A stretch of 64,000 bases of DNA from Streptomyces sp. SKN60 (GCF_026236535.1 NZ_JAHTMW010000001.1:62001-126000); one strand, 5' to 3'; shown: positions 52,056 to 61,400, numbered from the stretch's first letter. Translations and numbers: made by a program. The notes: generated by a model from the sequence alone, not told the origin.

Positions 52056-52661
52056 ATGAGCAGAGCCAGGAACACCTACCTCGTCCTTCACGGCTTCCAG
52101 AACCACCGCCCGCCCGGCCACTGGCAGCACTGGCTGGCCGGCGCCCTCGCCGAGCGCGGGCACGAGGTGCGGTACCCGCAGCTGCCCGAGCCCGACGCGC
52201 CGCGCCTCGCGGACTGGCTGGCGGCCCTGGAGGAGCACGGGAAGCGGCCCACCGGAATCCGGGCCGAGGGCGAGTTCGTCGTGCTCGCGCACAGCCTCGG
52301 CGTCCTGCTGTGGCTGCGCGCCGTCGCCGCCGGACGGGCGCCCGAGGCCGACCGGGTGCTGCTCGTCGCACCGCCGTCGCCGCAGGTCACCGCTTCCATC
52401 CCGGAGATCGCCGAGTTCGCGGACGGCCTCGACCTCGACGGCGTACGCACCCGGCTGACGGTGCCGACCCGGCTCGTGTACGGCGACGGCGACCCGTACT
52501 GCCCCGAGGGCGCCGATCTCCCCTACGGGATTCCCCTGGGGCTCGACCTCGACCACGTACCGGACGGCGGGCACCTCAACCCCGACCACGGGTACGGGGC
52601 GTGGCCCTCGATCCTGGAGTGGTCCGAAAACCCGGCGGTACGGGTACGCGGCAACCAGTAG
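52056..52661 (+). CDS. Alpha/beta hydrolase (RBBP9/YdeN type)
   Basis: A 201-residue serine hydrolase of the RBBP9/YdeN family. Segments: TYLVLHGFQNHRPPGHWQHWLAGAL, the nucleophile VVLAHSLGVLLWLRAVA, RTRLTVPTRLVYGDGDPYCP with the acid, and the His in VPDGGHLNPDHGYGAWP. Substrate unknown. It starts 45 bp after the TetR gene and ends 11 bp before the aminopeptidase gene, so the three may form one transcript. Confidence 0.9.
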   Translation: MSRARNTYLVLHGFQNHRPPGHWQHWLAGALAERGHEVRYPQLPEPDAPRLADWLAALEEHGKRPTGIRAEGEFVVLAHSLGVLLWLRAVAAGRAPEADRVLLVAPPSPQVTASIPEIAEFADGLDLDGVRTRLTVPTRLVYGDGDPYCPEGADLPYGIPLGLDLDHVPDGGHLNPDHGYGAWPSILEWSENPAVRVRGNQ

Positions 52662-52671
52662 CGTCGGCCGA

Positions 52672-53700
52672 ATGGCCACCGCAACCGCAACCGCAACCAG
52701 CGCTCCCGAACCCCGCCCGCTCTTCCCCGAGCTCGCCCCGTACGACTCCGGCCTGCTCGACGTCGGCGACGGCCACCGCATCGCCTGGTCCGTCGCCGGC
52801 AACCCCGACGGCAAGCCCGCGCTGATCGTGCACGGCGGCCCCGGCTCCGGCTCCTCGCCGCACGCGCGCCGGGTCTTCGACCCGGCCGTCTACCGGATCG
52901 TCCAGTTCGACCAGCGCGGCTGCGGCCGCTCCACCCCGCACGCGAGCGCCCCGGACCCCGACGACCCGGCCGCCGACCTCGCCACCAACACCACCGCCCA
53001 CCTGGTCGCCGACATGGAGCGGCTGCGCGAGCACCTCGGCGTCGACCGCTGGCTGCTCCACGGCGGCTCCTGGGGCTCGACCCTGATCCTGGCCTACGCC
53101 GAGGCGCACCCGGCCCGGGTCACCGAGATCGTCATCGCGGCCGTGACGACCACCCGCCGTTCCGAGACCGGCTGGCTGTACGAGGGCGTCGGCCGGTTCT
53201 TCCCCGAGGCACACGAGCGCTTCCGCGCGGGCGTCGACCACGCCGAGGACCTGCTTGCCGCCTACGCGGCCCGGATGAACCACCCGGACCCCGCCGTACG
53301 GGAGCGGGCCGCAGCCGATTGGTGCGCCTGGGAGGACGCCGTCCTGTCCGGCGAGGGCCAGGGCACCCCGTACACCGACCGGGTCGACGACGCCCGGCTC
53401 GCCTTCGTCCGGATCTGCGCGCACTACTTCTCGCAGGGTGCCTTCCTGGAGGAGGGCGCTCTGATCCGCGACGCGCACCGGCTCGCCGGCATCCCCGGCG
53501 TCCTGGTCCACGGCCGCTTCGACATGGGCGGCCCGCTGACCACCGCCTGGGAACTGGCCAAGGCCTGGCCCGACGCCGAGCTGCACGTCGTGGAGGACGC
53601 CGGACACCTGGGCGGAGGCGAGACCCGCCGTCTCGTCATGGCCGCCCTCGAACGCTTCGCGGAGGGCGGCAGGAGCGGGATCGGTGGTCCGACGGGGTGA
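52672..53700 (+). CDS. pip: Prolyl aminopeptidase
   Basis: Proline iminopeptidase (S33 family), 342 residues: HGGPGSGSSPHARRVFDPAVYRIVQFDQRGCGRSTPH, nucleophile GGSWGSTLILAYAEAHP, and the His in VVEDAGHLGGGETR. It cleaves N-terminal proline from peptides. Its first ten residues are ATATATATS, encoded by an ACCGCA-type hexamer repeat. It starts 11 bp after the hydrolase gene. Confidence 0.93.
   Translation: MATATATATSAPEPRPLFPELAPYDSGLLDVGDGHRIAWSVAGNPDGKPALIVHGGPGSGSSPHARRVFDPAVYRIVQFDQRGCGRSTPHASAPDPDDPAADLATNTTAHLVADMERLREHLGVDRWLLHGGSWGSTLILAYAEAHPARVTEIVIAAVTTTRRSETGWLYEGVGRFFPEAHERFRAGVDHAEDLLAAYAARMNHPDPAVRERAAADWCAWEDAVLSGEGQGTPYTDRVDDARLAFVRICAHYFSQGAFLEEGALIRDAHRLAGIPGVLVHGRFDMGGPLTTAWELAKAWPDAELHVVEDAGHLGGGETRRLVMAALERFAEGGRSGIGGPTG
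52675..52700 (+). repeat. Short ACCGCA repeat at the start of pip
   Basis: Three to four ACCGCA units encode the alternating Ala-Thr N-terminus of the prolyl aminopeptidase. Confidence 0.7.
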
Positions 53701-53741
53701 GCCACCGGGCGGGCGCGGCCGTCCCGCCGGATCATCGAGAC

Positions 53742-54362
53742 ATGAGCCCCGTGAGCCCCAAGAGCCCCGTGATCCACCTCGCCCAGCAGCCGGACGCCGA
53801 CGCGCTCCTCGCCCGCTCCCCGCTCGCCGCGCTGGTCGGCATGCTCCTCGACCAGCAGGTGCCCATGGAGTGGGCGTTCTCCGGCCCGTACACGATCGCC
53901 ACCCGCATGGGCCACGACGACCTGGACGCGCACGAGATCGCCGCCCGCGACCCGGAGGCCTTCGCCGCCCTGCTCTCCGAGAAACCGGCCGTGCACCGCT
54001 ACCCCGGCTCCATGGCCAAGCGGATCCAGCAGCTGTGCCGCTTCCTCGTCGACGAGTACGGCGGCGACGCGGAGGCGGTCTGGCGGGACGCGGCGAGCGG
54101 CAAGGAGCTGCTCGCCCGCCTGGAGGCGCTGCCCGGCTTCGGCAAGCAGAAGGCGCAGATCTTCCTGGCGCTGCTCGGCAAGCAGTACGGGGTCGGGCCG
54201 AAGGGCTGGCAGGAGGCGGCGGGCCCGTACGGCGAGAAGGACTGCTACCGCTCGGCCGCCGACATCACCGGCCCGGAGTCCCTGGCGAAGGTGCGCGCCC
54301 ACAAGCAGGAGATGAAGGCCGCCGCCAAGGCGGCGAAGACGTCTCCCCACAAAGGGAATTGA
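53742..54362 (+). CDS. HhH-GPD-type DNA glycosylase
   Basis: A 206-residue base-excision protein. It starts MSPVSPKSPVIHLAQQPDADALL, with SPLAALVGMLLDQQVPMEWAFSGPYTI and the helix-hairpin-helix LEALPGFGKQKAQIFLALLGKQYGV. It is a compact HhH-GPD protein of a conserved Streptomyces type. I see no clear catalytic Lys; the usual Asp may be in KDCYRSAADITG. It could be a monofunctional glycosylase or a related non-catalytic protein. It lies 41 bp downstream of pip on the same strand. Confidence 0.85.
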   Translation: MSPVSPKSPVIHLAQQPDADALLARSPLAALVGMLLDQQVPMEWAFSGPYTIATRMGHDDLDAHEIAARDPEAFAALLSEKPAVHRYPGSMAKRIQQLCRFLVDEYGGDAEAVWRDAASGKELLARLEALPGFGKQKAQIFLALLGKQYGVGPKGWQEAAGPYGEKDCYRSAADITGPESLAKVRAHKQEMKAAAKAAKTSPHKGN

Positions 54363-54477
54363 GAACTCCCCATGTCAATCCTGTTCGACCTGACAGGAAT
54401 TGCGTGTGATGTGTTCACAGAGACCCCCGCGGATCGCTAACTTCCCCTCAACCTCGTCCGCACCGGGAAGGACTTCT

Positions 54478-56031
54478 GTGAACGCATCCCAGCGCAGAGC
54501 CGCCGCAGCTCTGGCCGCCGCCGCACTCGCCACCCCGCTGGTGCTCGCCGCGCCCGCCACCGCCACCCCCGCGCCCGGCGCGGCCGAGGCCAGGGACGCC
54601 GCAAGGCTGGCCAAGAAGCTGGTCCGCGAGACGAGCGCCCAGGACGCCTTCAAGCACCTGCAGAAGTTCCAGGCGATAGCCGACTCGGCCGAAGGCAACC
54701 GCGCGGCCGGCACCCTGGGCCACGACGCCTCCGCCGCGTACGTCTACACGCAGCTGAAGAAGGCCGGCTACGCCGTCACGTACCAGAAGTTCGACTTCAT
54801 CTACATCAAGACGCTCGCCGAGAAGGCCGCCGTCGTCACCCCCGCCCCGCGCGACCTGCCGATCAGGGCGATGACGTACACGAAGTCGACCCCGGTCGGC
54901 GGCGTCAAGGCCGACCTGGCCGCCGCCCCGGTCGACGCGGACGGCACCACCGGCTGCGAGCCGGGCGACTTCGCCGCCGGCGCGTTCACCGGCAAGATCG
55001 CCCTGATCAAGCGCGGCGGCTGCACCTTCGCCGTCAAGCAGGAGAACGCCGCCGCGGCCGGCGCCGTCGGCGCGATCGTCTACAACAACGTCGAGGGCGT
55101 GCTCTCCGGCACCCTCGGCGACGCGACCGCCGGGAAGATCCCGACCGGCGGCATCACCCAGGCGGAGGGCGAGAAGCTGGCCGCCGACCTCGCCAAGGGG
55201 CCGGTGAACCTCTCCTTCGAGATCCGCCAGTTCCAGGAGAAGCGGTCCACCAACAACGTCATCGCGGAGACCAAGGGCGGCAACGCCGCCAACACCGTGA
55301 TGCTCGGCGCCCACCTGGACTCCGTCACCGCGGGCCCCGGCATCAACGACAACGGCTCCGGCTCCGCCGGCCTCCTCCAGACCGCCCTGGAGCTCGCCAA
55401 GTCCAAGGACAAGGTCCGCAACAAGGTGCGCTTCGCCTGGTGGTCCGCCGAGGAGGTCGGCCTGCTCGGCTCCGACCACTACGTCACCAACCTGAGCTCC
55501 CTCGGCAAGAAGGAGATCAAGCTCTACCTCAACTTCGACATGATCGCCTCGCCGAACTACGGACTCTTCGTCTACGACGGCGACGACTCCGACGGCGTCG
55601 GCTCGGGGGCCGGCCCCGAGGGCTCCGCCCAGCTGGAGCGCGACATCACGAACTTCATGGACAAGACCGGCGCCCCGCACGAGGGCACCGACTTCACCGG
55701 CCGCTCCGACTACGGGCCGTTCGTCGAGGCCGGCATCCCCTCCGGCGGCACCTTCACCGGCGCCGAGGGCATCAAGACCGCGGGCCAGGCCGAGAAGTTC
55801 GGCGGCGAGGCGGGCGTCGCGTACGACGTGAACTACCACGCCGCGGGTGACGACATCACGAACATCGACATGACGGCGTTCGACATCAACATCGACGTCA
55901 TCGCCAACGCCGTGGGCACCTACGCCCACGACATCAGCTCCCTCAAGAAGCCGGTCGTCTCCGTCCCGACGACCGGTGACGCGGGCAGCGGCGGCGGCCT
56001 GCACGGCGACCACGACGAGGTCACGGAGTAA
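54478..56031 (+). CDS. Secreted M28-family aminopeptidase with PA domain
   Basis: A 517-residue exported zinc peptidase like the S. griseus aminopeptidase (SGAP). Signal peptide MNASQRRAAAALAAAALATPLVLAAPATATPAPGA. A protease-associated domain is inserted (GCEPGDFAAGAFTGKIALIKRGGCTF...GAVGAIVYNN). Zinc and catalytic residues lie in GAHLDSVTAGPGINDNGSGSAGLL, RFAWWSAEEVGLLGSDHY, LNFDMIASPNYGLFVYDGD and NYHAAGDDITNIDM. Start GTG 54478 has GGGAAGGA upstream. Expected substrates are N-terminal hydrophobic residues of peptides. Confidence 0.93.
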   Translation: MNASQRRAAAALAAAALATPLVLAAPATATPAPGAAEARDAARLAKKLVRETSAQDAFKHLQKFQAIADSAEGNRAAGTLGHDASAAYVYTQLKKAGYAVTYQKFDFIYIKTLAEKAAVVTPAPRDLPIRAMTYTKSTPVGGVKADLAAAPVDADGTTGCEPGDFAAGAFTGKIALIKRGGCTFAVKQENAAAAGAVGAIVYNNVEGVLSGTLGDATAGKIPTGGITQAEGEKLAADLAKGPVNLSFEIRQFQEKRSTNNVIAETKGGNAANTVMLGAHLDSVTAGPGINDNGSGSAGLLQTALELAKSKDKVRNKVRFAWWSAEEVGLLGSDHYVTNLSSLGKKEIKLYLNFDMIASPNYGLFVYDGDDSDGVGSGAGPEGSAQLERDITNFMDKTGAPHEGTDFTGRSDYGPFVEAGIPSGGTFTGAEGIKTAGQAEKFGGEAGVAYDVNYHAAGDDITNIDMTAFDINIDVIANAVGTYAHDISSLKKPVVSVPTTGDAGSGGGLHGDHDEVTE

Positions 56032-56047
56032 CCAGCGCCGTCCGTGA

Positions 56048-57664
56048 CTAGCGCCGGCGCTTCGCCGTACCGAAGATCGAGCGACTGATCTCCCGGCCCA
56101 GCTGGGTGCCGACCGATCGCGCGAGCGACTTGAACAGACCGCTCCCGACGACCTGTTGGGCGAGCGAGGGCTCCTCCTTCTGCCGTGATCCGGCCCGAGG
56201 AGCCCTCGCCGCTTCCTTCTCCGCCGCGGCCCGCTCCGCCGCACGCAGCGCCTCCGCCTCCGCCGCCTGCTGCTCGGCTGTCAGCTTCTCGTACGCCGAC
56301 TCGCGGTCCACGGCCTCCGCGTACCGCCCGTACAGCGGCGAGCCCTTCACCGCCGCCTCCAGCTCCGCCGCCGGGACCGGCGCCATCAGGGACTGCGGGG
56401 CGCGCAGCCGGGTCGCCGCCACCGGGGTCGGGGCGCCCTTCTCGCTAAGGACGGTGATCACCGCCTCGCCCGTACCGAGGCCGGTGAGCACCTCCTCCAG
56501 GTCGTACGCCGAGTTCGGGAAGGTCCGTACGGTCGCCTTCAGCGCCTTGGCGTCGTCCGGGGTGAAGGCGCGCAGCGCGTGCTGCACCCGGTTGCCGAGC
56601 TGGGCCAGGACGTCACCCGGCACGTCCTTCGGGGTCTGCGTCACGAAGAACACCCCGACGCCCTTGGACCGGATCAGCCGCACCGTCTGCGTGATCGACT
56701 CCAGGAACGCCTTCGACGCCCCGTTGAACAGCAGATGCGCCTCGTCGAAGAAGAAGACCAGCTTGGGCTTGTCGACGTCGCCGACCTCCGGCAGGTCCCC
56801 GTACAGATCGGCGAGCAGCCACATCAGGAAGGTCGAGAACAGCTGCGGCTTGTCCTGTACGGCGGCCAGTTCGAGTACGGAGACGATGCCGCGCCCGTCG
56901 TCCGGCGAGGTGCGCAGGAACTCGGCCGTGTCGAACTCCGGCTCCCCGAAGAACGCGCCCGCGCCCTGCTGCTCGAAGGCGGTGATGGCGCGCAGGATCA
57001 CCCCGGCCGTCACCGTCGACAGGCCGCCGATCCCCTTCAGTTCGGCCTTGCCGGTGTCGGAGACCAGGAAGGCGACGACGGCCCGCAGGTCCTTCAGATC
57101 GACCAGTTCGAGGCCCTTGCTGTCGGCGTAGTGGAAGATCAGGCCGAGGGACTGCTCCTGGGTCTGGTTGAGCTGGAGGACCTTGGAGAGCAGCACCGGG
57201 CCGAAGCTGGTGACGGTGGCCCGGATCGGAATCCCGGGGCGCGGGACGGAGCCGGGGCCCGTCCCGCCCAGCCCGTAGAACTCGCAGGGGAAGCCGGTCG
57301 CCGCCCACTCCTGGCCGACCTGCCCGGCCCGCTCGCGCACCTTCTCGCCGTCCGCGCCGGGCGCGGAGATCCCGGAGACGTCGCCCTTGATGTCGGCGAG
57401 GAAGACGGGCACGCCGTTCGCGGACAGCTGCTCGGCGATCAGCTGGAGCGTCTTGGTCTTGCCGGTGCCGGTCGCGCCGGCCACGAGCCCGTGCCGGTTG
57501 AGCATCGGGAGCGGGATGCGGACCTGCGCGTCCGGGTGGCACGTGCCGTCCCAGAGCAGCGCGCCCAGATCGAGCGCGGGCCCGTCGAAGGCGTACCCGG
57601 CGGCGATCTCCGCCCAGGGCTGTTCGCGCTCGCGCTCGCTCATCAGCTGCTCACGCTCGCTCAT
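56048..57664 (-). CDS. HerA-like ATPase (DUF853)
   Basis: A 538-residue P-loop ATPase of the DUF853/HerA-like family: Walker A GLVAGATGTGKTKTLQLIAEQL, Walker B KPKLVFFFDEAHLLFNGASKAF, and sensor TQTPKDVPGDVLAQLGNRVQHALR. N-terminal and C-terminal Ala/Glu-rich segments surround it. HerA-type ATPases pump DNA in repair or defence complexes; this single-copy form is common in actinobacteria with unknown partner. The start is ATG 57664 with GAAGGGG upstream; ATG 57667 is an alternative. It runs convergently to the M28 gene. Confidence 0.88.
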   Translation of the reverse strand: MSEREQLMSEREREQPWAEIAAGYAFDGPALDLGALLWDGTCHPDAQVRIPLPMLNRHGLVAGATGTGKTKTLQLIAEQLSANGVPVFLADIKGDVSGISAPGADGEKVRERAGQVGQEWAATGFPCEFYGLGGTGPGSVPRPGIPIRATVTSFGPVLLSKVLQLNQTQEQSLGLIFHYADSKGLELVDLKDLRAVVAFLVSDTGKAELKGIGGLSTVTAGVILRAITAFEQQGAGAFFGEPEFDTAEFLRTSPDDGRGIVSVLELAAVQDKPQLFSTFLMWLLADLYGDLPEVGDVDKPKLVFFFDEAHLLFNGASKAFLESITQTVRLIRSKGVGVFFVTQTPKDVPGDVLAQLGNRVQHALRAFTPDDAKALKATVRTFPNSAYDLEEVLTGLGTGEAVITVLSEKGAPTPVAATRLRAPQSLMAPVPAAELEAAVKGSPLYGRYAEAVDRESAYEKLTAEQQAAEAEALRAAERAAAEKEAARAPRAGSRQKEEPSLAQQVVGSGLFKSLARSVGTQLGREISRSIFGTAKRRR

Positions 57665-57751
57665 CATGTGCCCCTTCGTCACGATTTGTCCCAGCATCGC
57701 ACCGGGTCCGCGTGGCTGCGCCGGGAGCCGCTTGCCCGGTAGGCTTTCCGT

Positions 57752-58048
57752 GTGATCTTCAAGCGCATCGGAAACGGCCGGCCGTATCCCGACCACGGCC
57801 GGGAAAGCACCCGGCAGTGGGCGGACGTGGCACCGCGCCCGGTCCGCCTCGACCAGCTGGTGACCACCAAGGGCCAGCTGGACCTGGAGACGCTGCTCGC
57901 CGAGGACTCGACGTTCTACGGCGACCTCTTCGCGCATGTCGTGAAGTGGCGGGGCGATCTCTATCTGGAGGACGGGCTGCACCGCGCGGTCCGAGCCGCG
58001 CTCCAGCAGCGGCAGGTGCTGCACGCGCGCGTGCTCGAAATGGACTGA
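57752..58048 (+). CDS. Small conserved protein (VapB-like annotation in related genomes)
   Basis: A 98-residue protein: MIFKRIGNGRPYPDHGRESTRQWADVAPRPVRLDQLVTTKGQLDLETLL and ALLAEDSTFYGDLFAHVVKWRGDLYLEDGLHRAVRAALQ. I recall it being annotated as a VapB-type antitoxin in Streptomyces, but no toxin gene is adjacent and I see no ribbon-helix-helix, so the name is unreliable. It lies 87 bp from the divergent HerA-like gene and 180 bp before the LytR_C gene. Confidence 0.75.
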   Translation: MIFKRIGNGRPYPDHGRESTRQWADVAPRPVRLDQLVTTKGQLDLETLLAEDSTFYGDLFAHVVKWRGDLYLEDGLHRAVRAALQQRQVLHARVLEMD

Positions 58049-58228
58049 GGCCCGCCCTGCAGGCCGGGCCCGCCCCCTCGGGAGCCCTCGGACACCCCTC
58101 CGGCGCCCCTCGGGAGCCCTCGGACGCCTCTTGCGGGGTGATCCTTTCGGGGCCTCTTCGCGCCCATCCGGACGCGATCACATGATCATCCAGTAGGCAT
58201 CCTCCGCGGGCGGCATTACGCTGCGTTC

Positions 58229-58882
58229 ATGAGCATGCTCACTCCCCCCGGAATGGGCGGAAAGTACCGCATCACGGGGGATGTCTATCCCCGCATGCGC
58301 CGCCCCCACCGCCGGCGCAGGATCGTCCTCGGGGCGGCGGCCGCCGTGCTCGTGCTCGGCGCGGCCGGCTGGGGGACGCTGCAGCTCGTCGACGTCTTCT
58401 CCGGCGGCGACGAGAAGACCACCAACGCCGCCGGCAAACAGGCCGACTGCAAGGCCGCACCCAAGGCGAAGCCCACGGCCACGCCGGGCGCGCGGACCGC
58501 CGGCGGCGCCCCGCTGCCCAAGCCCGCCCAGATCACGGTCAACGTCTACAACGCGACCCCGCGCGCCGGGCTCGCCAAGACGACCGCGGACGAGCTGAAG
58601 AAGCGCGGCTTCGTCATCGGCAAGGTGGGCAACGCGCCGGTCGCCTACGACAAGAAGGTCCCCGGCTCCGCACTGCTGCTCGGCTCCCCCGGGGCCACCA
58701 AGGGCGCCTTCTCCGTGGTCGGCACGCAGCTGAAGGCGGCGACGACGAAGGTCGACGCCCGCACCACGGCGGACGTCGACCTGATCATCGGCACGGCCTT
58801 CAAGACGCTCGACCCGAAGGCGGCCGCGGACGCGGCGCTCGTCGCGCTCAACAAGCCGAAGCCGGTGCCGGGCCGCTGCTGA
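58229..58882 (+). CDS. LytR C-terminal domain protein
   Basis: A 217-residue membrane-anchored protein. A basic cytoplasmic segment (RRPHRRRRIV) is followed by one membrane helix (LGAAAAVLVLGAAGWGTLQLV), a linker, and the LytR_C domain (ITVNVYNATPRAGLAKTTADELKKRGFVIGKVGN ... DVDLIIGTAFKTLDPKAA). LytR_C-containing proteins occur near cell-wall polymer ligases; function unknown. It is followed by a strong inverted repeat and the convergent upp gene. Confidence 0.9.
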   Translation: MSMLTPPGMGGKYRITGDVYPRMRRPHRRRRIVLGAAAAVLVLGAAGWGTLQLVDVFSGGDEKTTNAAGKQADCKAAPKAKPTATPGARTAGGAPLPKPAQITVNVYNATPRAGLAKTTADELKKRGFVIGKVGNAPVAYDKKVPGSALLLGSPGATKGAFSVVGTQLKAATTKVDARTTADVDLIIGTAFKTLDPKAAADAALVALNKPKPVPGRC

Positions 58883-58891
58883 GCCGCAGGG

Positions 58892-58937
58892 CCCCTAGGG
58901 CCTGTCCGGCGGATCAGGGTCGGACAGGCCCTAGGGG
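58892..58937. terminator. 17-bp inverted repeat between LytR_C gene and upp
   Basis: Arms CCCCTAGGGCCTGTCCG and CGGACAGGCCCTAGGGG with a 12-base loop, perfect over 17 bp. It is placed as a shared terminator; the GGGCCTGTCCGGCGGATC stretch resembles an interspersed repeat I recall from Streptomyces genomes. Confidence 0.75.
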
Positions 58938-58961
58938 GCTGAGGGCACTCCCGTACGGCTG

Positions 58962-59597
58962 CTACTCGGCCGAGCCGTACATGCGGTCGCCCGCGTCGCC
59001 GAGGCCCGGCACGATGTAGCCGTGCTCGTTGAGCCGCTCGTCGACCGAGGCGGTCACGACGGTCACCGGCGTGCCCGCCAGCTCGCGCTCCATGACCTCG
59101 ACGCCCTCCGGGGCGGCGAGCAGCACGACCGCGGTCACGTCGTCGGCGCCGCGCTTGATCAGCTCCTGGATGGCCGCGACGAGCGTGCCGCCGGTCGCGA
59201 GCATCGGGTCGAGCACGTACACCTGGCGGCCGGACAGGTCTTCCGGCATCCGCGTCGCGTAGGTCGACGCCTCCAGCGTCTCCTCGTTGCGGATCATGCC
59301 CAGGAAGCCGACCTCGGCGGTGGGCAGCAGCCGCACCATGCCGTCAAGCATGCCGAGACCGGCGCGCAGGATCGGGACCACCAGCGGCCGCGGGTACGAC
59401 AGCTTCACGCCGGTCGTCGGCGTCACGGGGGTCTCGATGTCGACCTGCTCGGTCCGCACGTCCCGGGTCGCCTCGTAGGCGAGCAGGGTGACCAGCTCGT
59501 CGGCGAGCCGGCGGAAGGTCGCGGAGTCCGTGCGTTTGTCGCGCAGAGTGGTGAGCTTGTGGGCGACCAGCGGGTGGTCGACGACGTGGAGACGCAT
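58962..59597 (-). CDS. upp: Uracil phosphoribosyltransferase
   Basis: Pyrimidine salvage: uracil plus PRPP to UMP. The 211-residue protein starts [31 protein letters not shown], with the PRPP loop [20 protein letters not shown] and the C-terminal uracil region [28 protein letters not shown]. No ribosome-binding site stands out. It is convergent with the LytR_C gene. Confidence 0.97.
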   Translation of the reverse strand: MRLHVVDHPLVAHKLTTLRDKRTDSATFRRLADELVTLLAYEATRDVRTEQVDIETPVTPTTGVKLSYPRPLVVPILRAGLGMLDGMVRLLPTAEVGFLGMIRNEETLEASTYATRMPEDLSGRQVYVLDPMLATGGTLVAAIQELIKRGADDVTAVVLLAAPEGVEVMERELAGTPVTVVTASVDERLNEHGYIVPGLGDAGDRMYGSAE

Positions 59598-59704
59598 GCC
59601 CCAACAGTAGCCGGGACCTGGCCGAGGACTGGCGTCAACCTGGGCGAGAGGGGGAAGGTGGGGGCTACAGGGACCCGTGTCACGCGGTGGTGGGTGGTGT
59701 GTCC

Positions 59705-59911
59705 ATGCCCGACAGACAAGCTGGACCAGCCGGACCGGACGGACCGGACGGACCGGACAGGCCGGAGACGGACGCGGAGCGCCGCAGGCGCCGCGCGCAG
59801 TTCCTGCGCGAGCTGAACGAGGCCAAGGCGCTGCGCGACCGCGTGCAGCCGCGGCGCGCCCGGGCCGCGCGGATGCGGCAGGCGATGCGGATGCGCACCT
59901 TCCGGTGGTAG
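59705..59911 (+). CDS. Small basic protein, conserved in Streptomyces
   Basis: A 68-residue protein with a Gly/Pro/Asp-rich N-terminus ([17 protein letters not shown]) and a strongly basic C-terminus ([43 protein letters not shown]). The C-terminal tail recurs in Streptomyces, which supports the call. It may bind nucleic acid; function unknown. It could be encoded from ATG 59705 or the GTG at 59687. The 283-bp stretch after it, to 60194, shows no gene. Confidence 0.65.
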   Translation: MPDRQAGPAGPDGPDGPDRPETDAERRRRRAQFLRELNEAKALRDRVQPRRARAARMRQAMRMRTFRW

Positions 59912-60194
59912 GCCGGTGGTAGGCCGGTGCTGGTCGGGCGACGCGTACACCACTCGTACAGCCTGGTGGTGGCCGTACGGCGAAGGGCCGGTGGCCCCCG
60001 GGCGGCGGTCACCGTGCGCCCCCTTCGTGCGCCGGGGTCGCACGCCCGCCCGAACCGGGCGTCGTTCAGACTGATGCACGACGCAAGAGCCGAAGACCTC
60101 TCCTGACGGCGAGGTTTCTGTCACGATGCCGATTGGGCGGGGCATCAGGAGCGCGCCGCCGGATCATCACACCTCTGATCAGTGGGAGAGTCAG

Positions 60195-60728
60195 GTGTAC
60201 TTCGCCGCACTGCTCGCGCGCACCGAAGACGGGTGGGAAGCGAGCGATATCGAGCTCGACAACGTGGAGACGCTGGCGGACCTGGCCGATCTGGCCCGTG
60301 AGTCCGCCGCCGACGACGGGGAAACGGTGATCGTCTTCATCGAGCAGGAGGACGCGTGGTTCGGCATCGTCCGCGTCGACGGCGAGGACGACCCCCGGGT
60401 CTTCGTCTCGAACGCGGCCGCCGCGGCCCGCTCCTCCTACGGGGAGATCCTCACCTCGGAACTCCTCGGTGACGACGACCGGGACGGCGCGCTCGACGAA
60501 CTCACCGACCTGGACGGCACCGAGGACGGCGAGCCGGAGCACGAGGACGACGACGAGGACGACGCGGCGGCCACCGCCGGGATCGCCCCGGCCGGCCCGC
60601 TCGGCGAGGGACGGATCCTGGCCGACCTCGGCATGACCGAGCGCGACCTGATCGACCTGACCGAGGACGCCCTCGGCGAGATCGCCGACGCCATCGGCGC
60701 CTCGGACATCCTGGAGGCCGTGCGCTAG
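60195..60728 (+). CDS. tRNA adenosine deaminase-associated protein
   Basis: A 177-residue acidic protein, conserved next to tadA in actinobacteria: FAALLARTEDGWEASDIELDNVETLADLADLAR, VIVFIEQEDAWFGIVRVDGEDDPRVFVSNAAAAARSSYGEIL, and a very acidic middle. GTG 60195 is chosen because GGGAGAG lies 4-5 bases upstream; an in-frame ATG at 60126 would extend it by 23 residues. Its stop (TAG) overlaps the tadA GTG by one base. Confidence 0.85.
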   Translation: MYFAALLARTEDGWEASDIELDNVETLADLADLARESAADDGETVIVFIEQEDAWFGIVRVDGEDDPRVFVSNAAAAARSSYGEILTSELLGDDDRDGALDELTDLDGTEDGEPEHEDDDEDDAAATAGIAPAGPLGEGRILADLGMTERDLIDLTEDALGEIADAIGASDILEAVR

Positions 60729-61309
60729 TGGCGTTCGCGGTACGTGGCCCGGGCGCGGGCGCAGACCCCGTAGGGGACGGCTCGGACCCCGTAGGGGACC
60801 TGGATCCCGTAGGGGGCTCGGATCCCGTACGGGACCTGGATTCCGTAGAGGATCCCGTACGGGACCCCTGGCGGGAGTCCATGCGGCTCGCCCTCGCCGA
60901 GGGCGAGCTGGCCGCGGCGGGCGGTGACGTGCCGGTCGGCGCGGTCGTCCTGGCCCCGGACGGCACGGTCCTCGCCCGCGGCCACAACGAGCGCGAGGCC
61001 ACCGGCGACCCGACCGCCCACGCGGAGATCCTCGCCCTGCGGCGGGCCGCGGCGGCGACCGGCGAGTGGCGGCTGACCGGCTGCACGCTCGTCGTGACCC
61101 TGGAGCCCTGCGTGATGTGCGCGGGCGCGCTCGTCCAGGCGCGGGTCGAACGGGTGGTCTTCGGCGCCTTCGACGAGAAGGCCGGCGCCACCGGCTCCCT
61201 CTGGGACCTGGTCCGCGACCGGCGTCTCAACCACCGCCCCGAGGTGATCCACGGCGTCCTGGAGACGGAGTGCTCGGACCGCCTGACCCGCTTCTTCCGG
61301 GAGCGCTGA
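60728..61309 (+). CDS. tadA: tRNA adenosine(34) deaminase
   Basis: Converts A34 of tRNA-Arg(ACG) to inosine. The 193-residue protein has the deaminase zinc site: HAEILALRRAA (His and the proton-shuttling Glu) and EPCVMCAGALVQAR (two Cys). It starts with a 40-residue repeat-rich extension (DPVGDGSDPVGDLDPVGG...DPVRDPW). The family-typical region begins at WRESMRLALAEGELAAAGGDVPVGAVVLAP. The GTG at 60728 is used because it overlaps the preceding stop; ATG at 60880 would give a family-sized protein without the repeats. Confidence 0.93.
   Translation: MAFAVRGPGAGADPVGDGSDPVGDLDPVGGSDPVRDLDSVEDPVRDPWRESMRLALAEGELAAAGGDVPVGAVVLAPDGTVLARGHNEREATGDPTAHAEILALRRAAAATGEWRLTGCTLVVTLEPCVMCAGALVQARVERVVFGAFDEKAGATGSLWDLVRDRRLNHRPEVIHGVLETECSDRLTRFFRER
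60764..60866 (+). repeat. Six palindromic repeats at the start of tadA
   Basis: Units of the form CCC(C)-GTA-(C)GGGG recur every 16-18 bp: CCCCGTAGGGG, CCCCGTAGGGG, CCCGTAGGGGG, CCCGTACGGG, TCCGTAGAGGA, CCCGTACGGG. Each is an inverted repeat around GTA. They lie within the coding region and encode the Asp-Pro-Val repeats. Confidence 0.8.
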
Positions 61310-61400
61310 CACCGCCCCGTACCCACCCTGCGACCTGCCCTCCGACCTGCTGCGGGATACGGATTTCAGTCCACGGCGCCTTTGGGCTAAGCTCTCTCTC

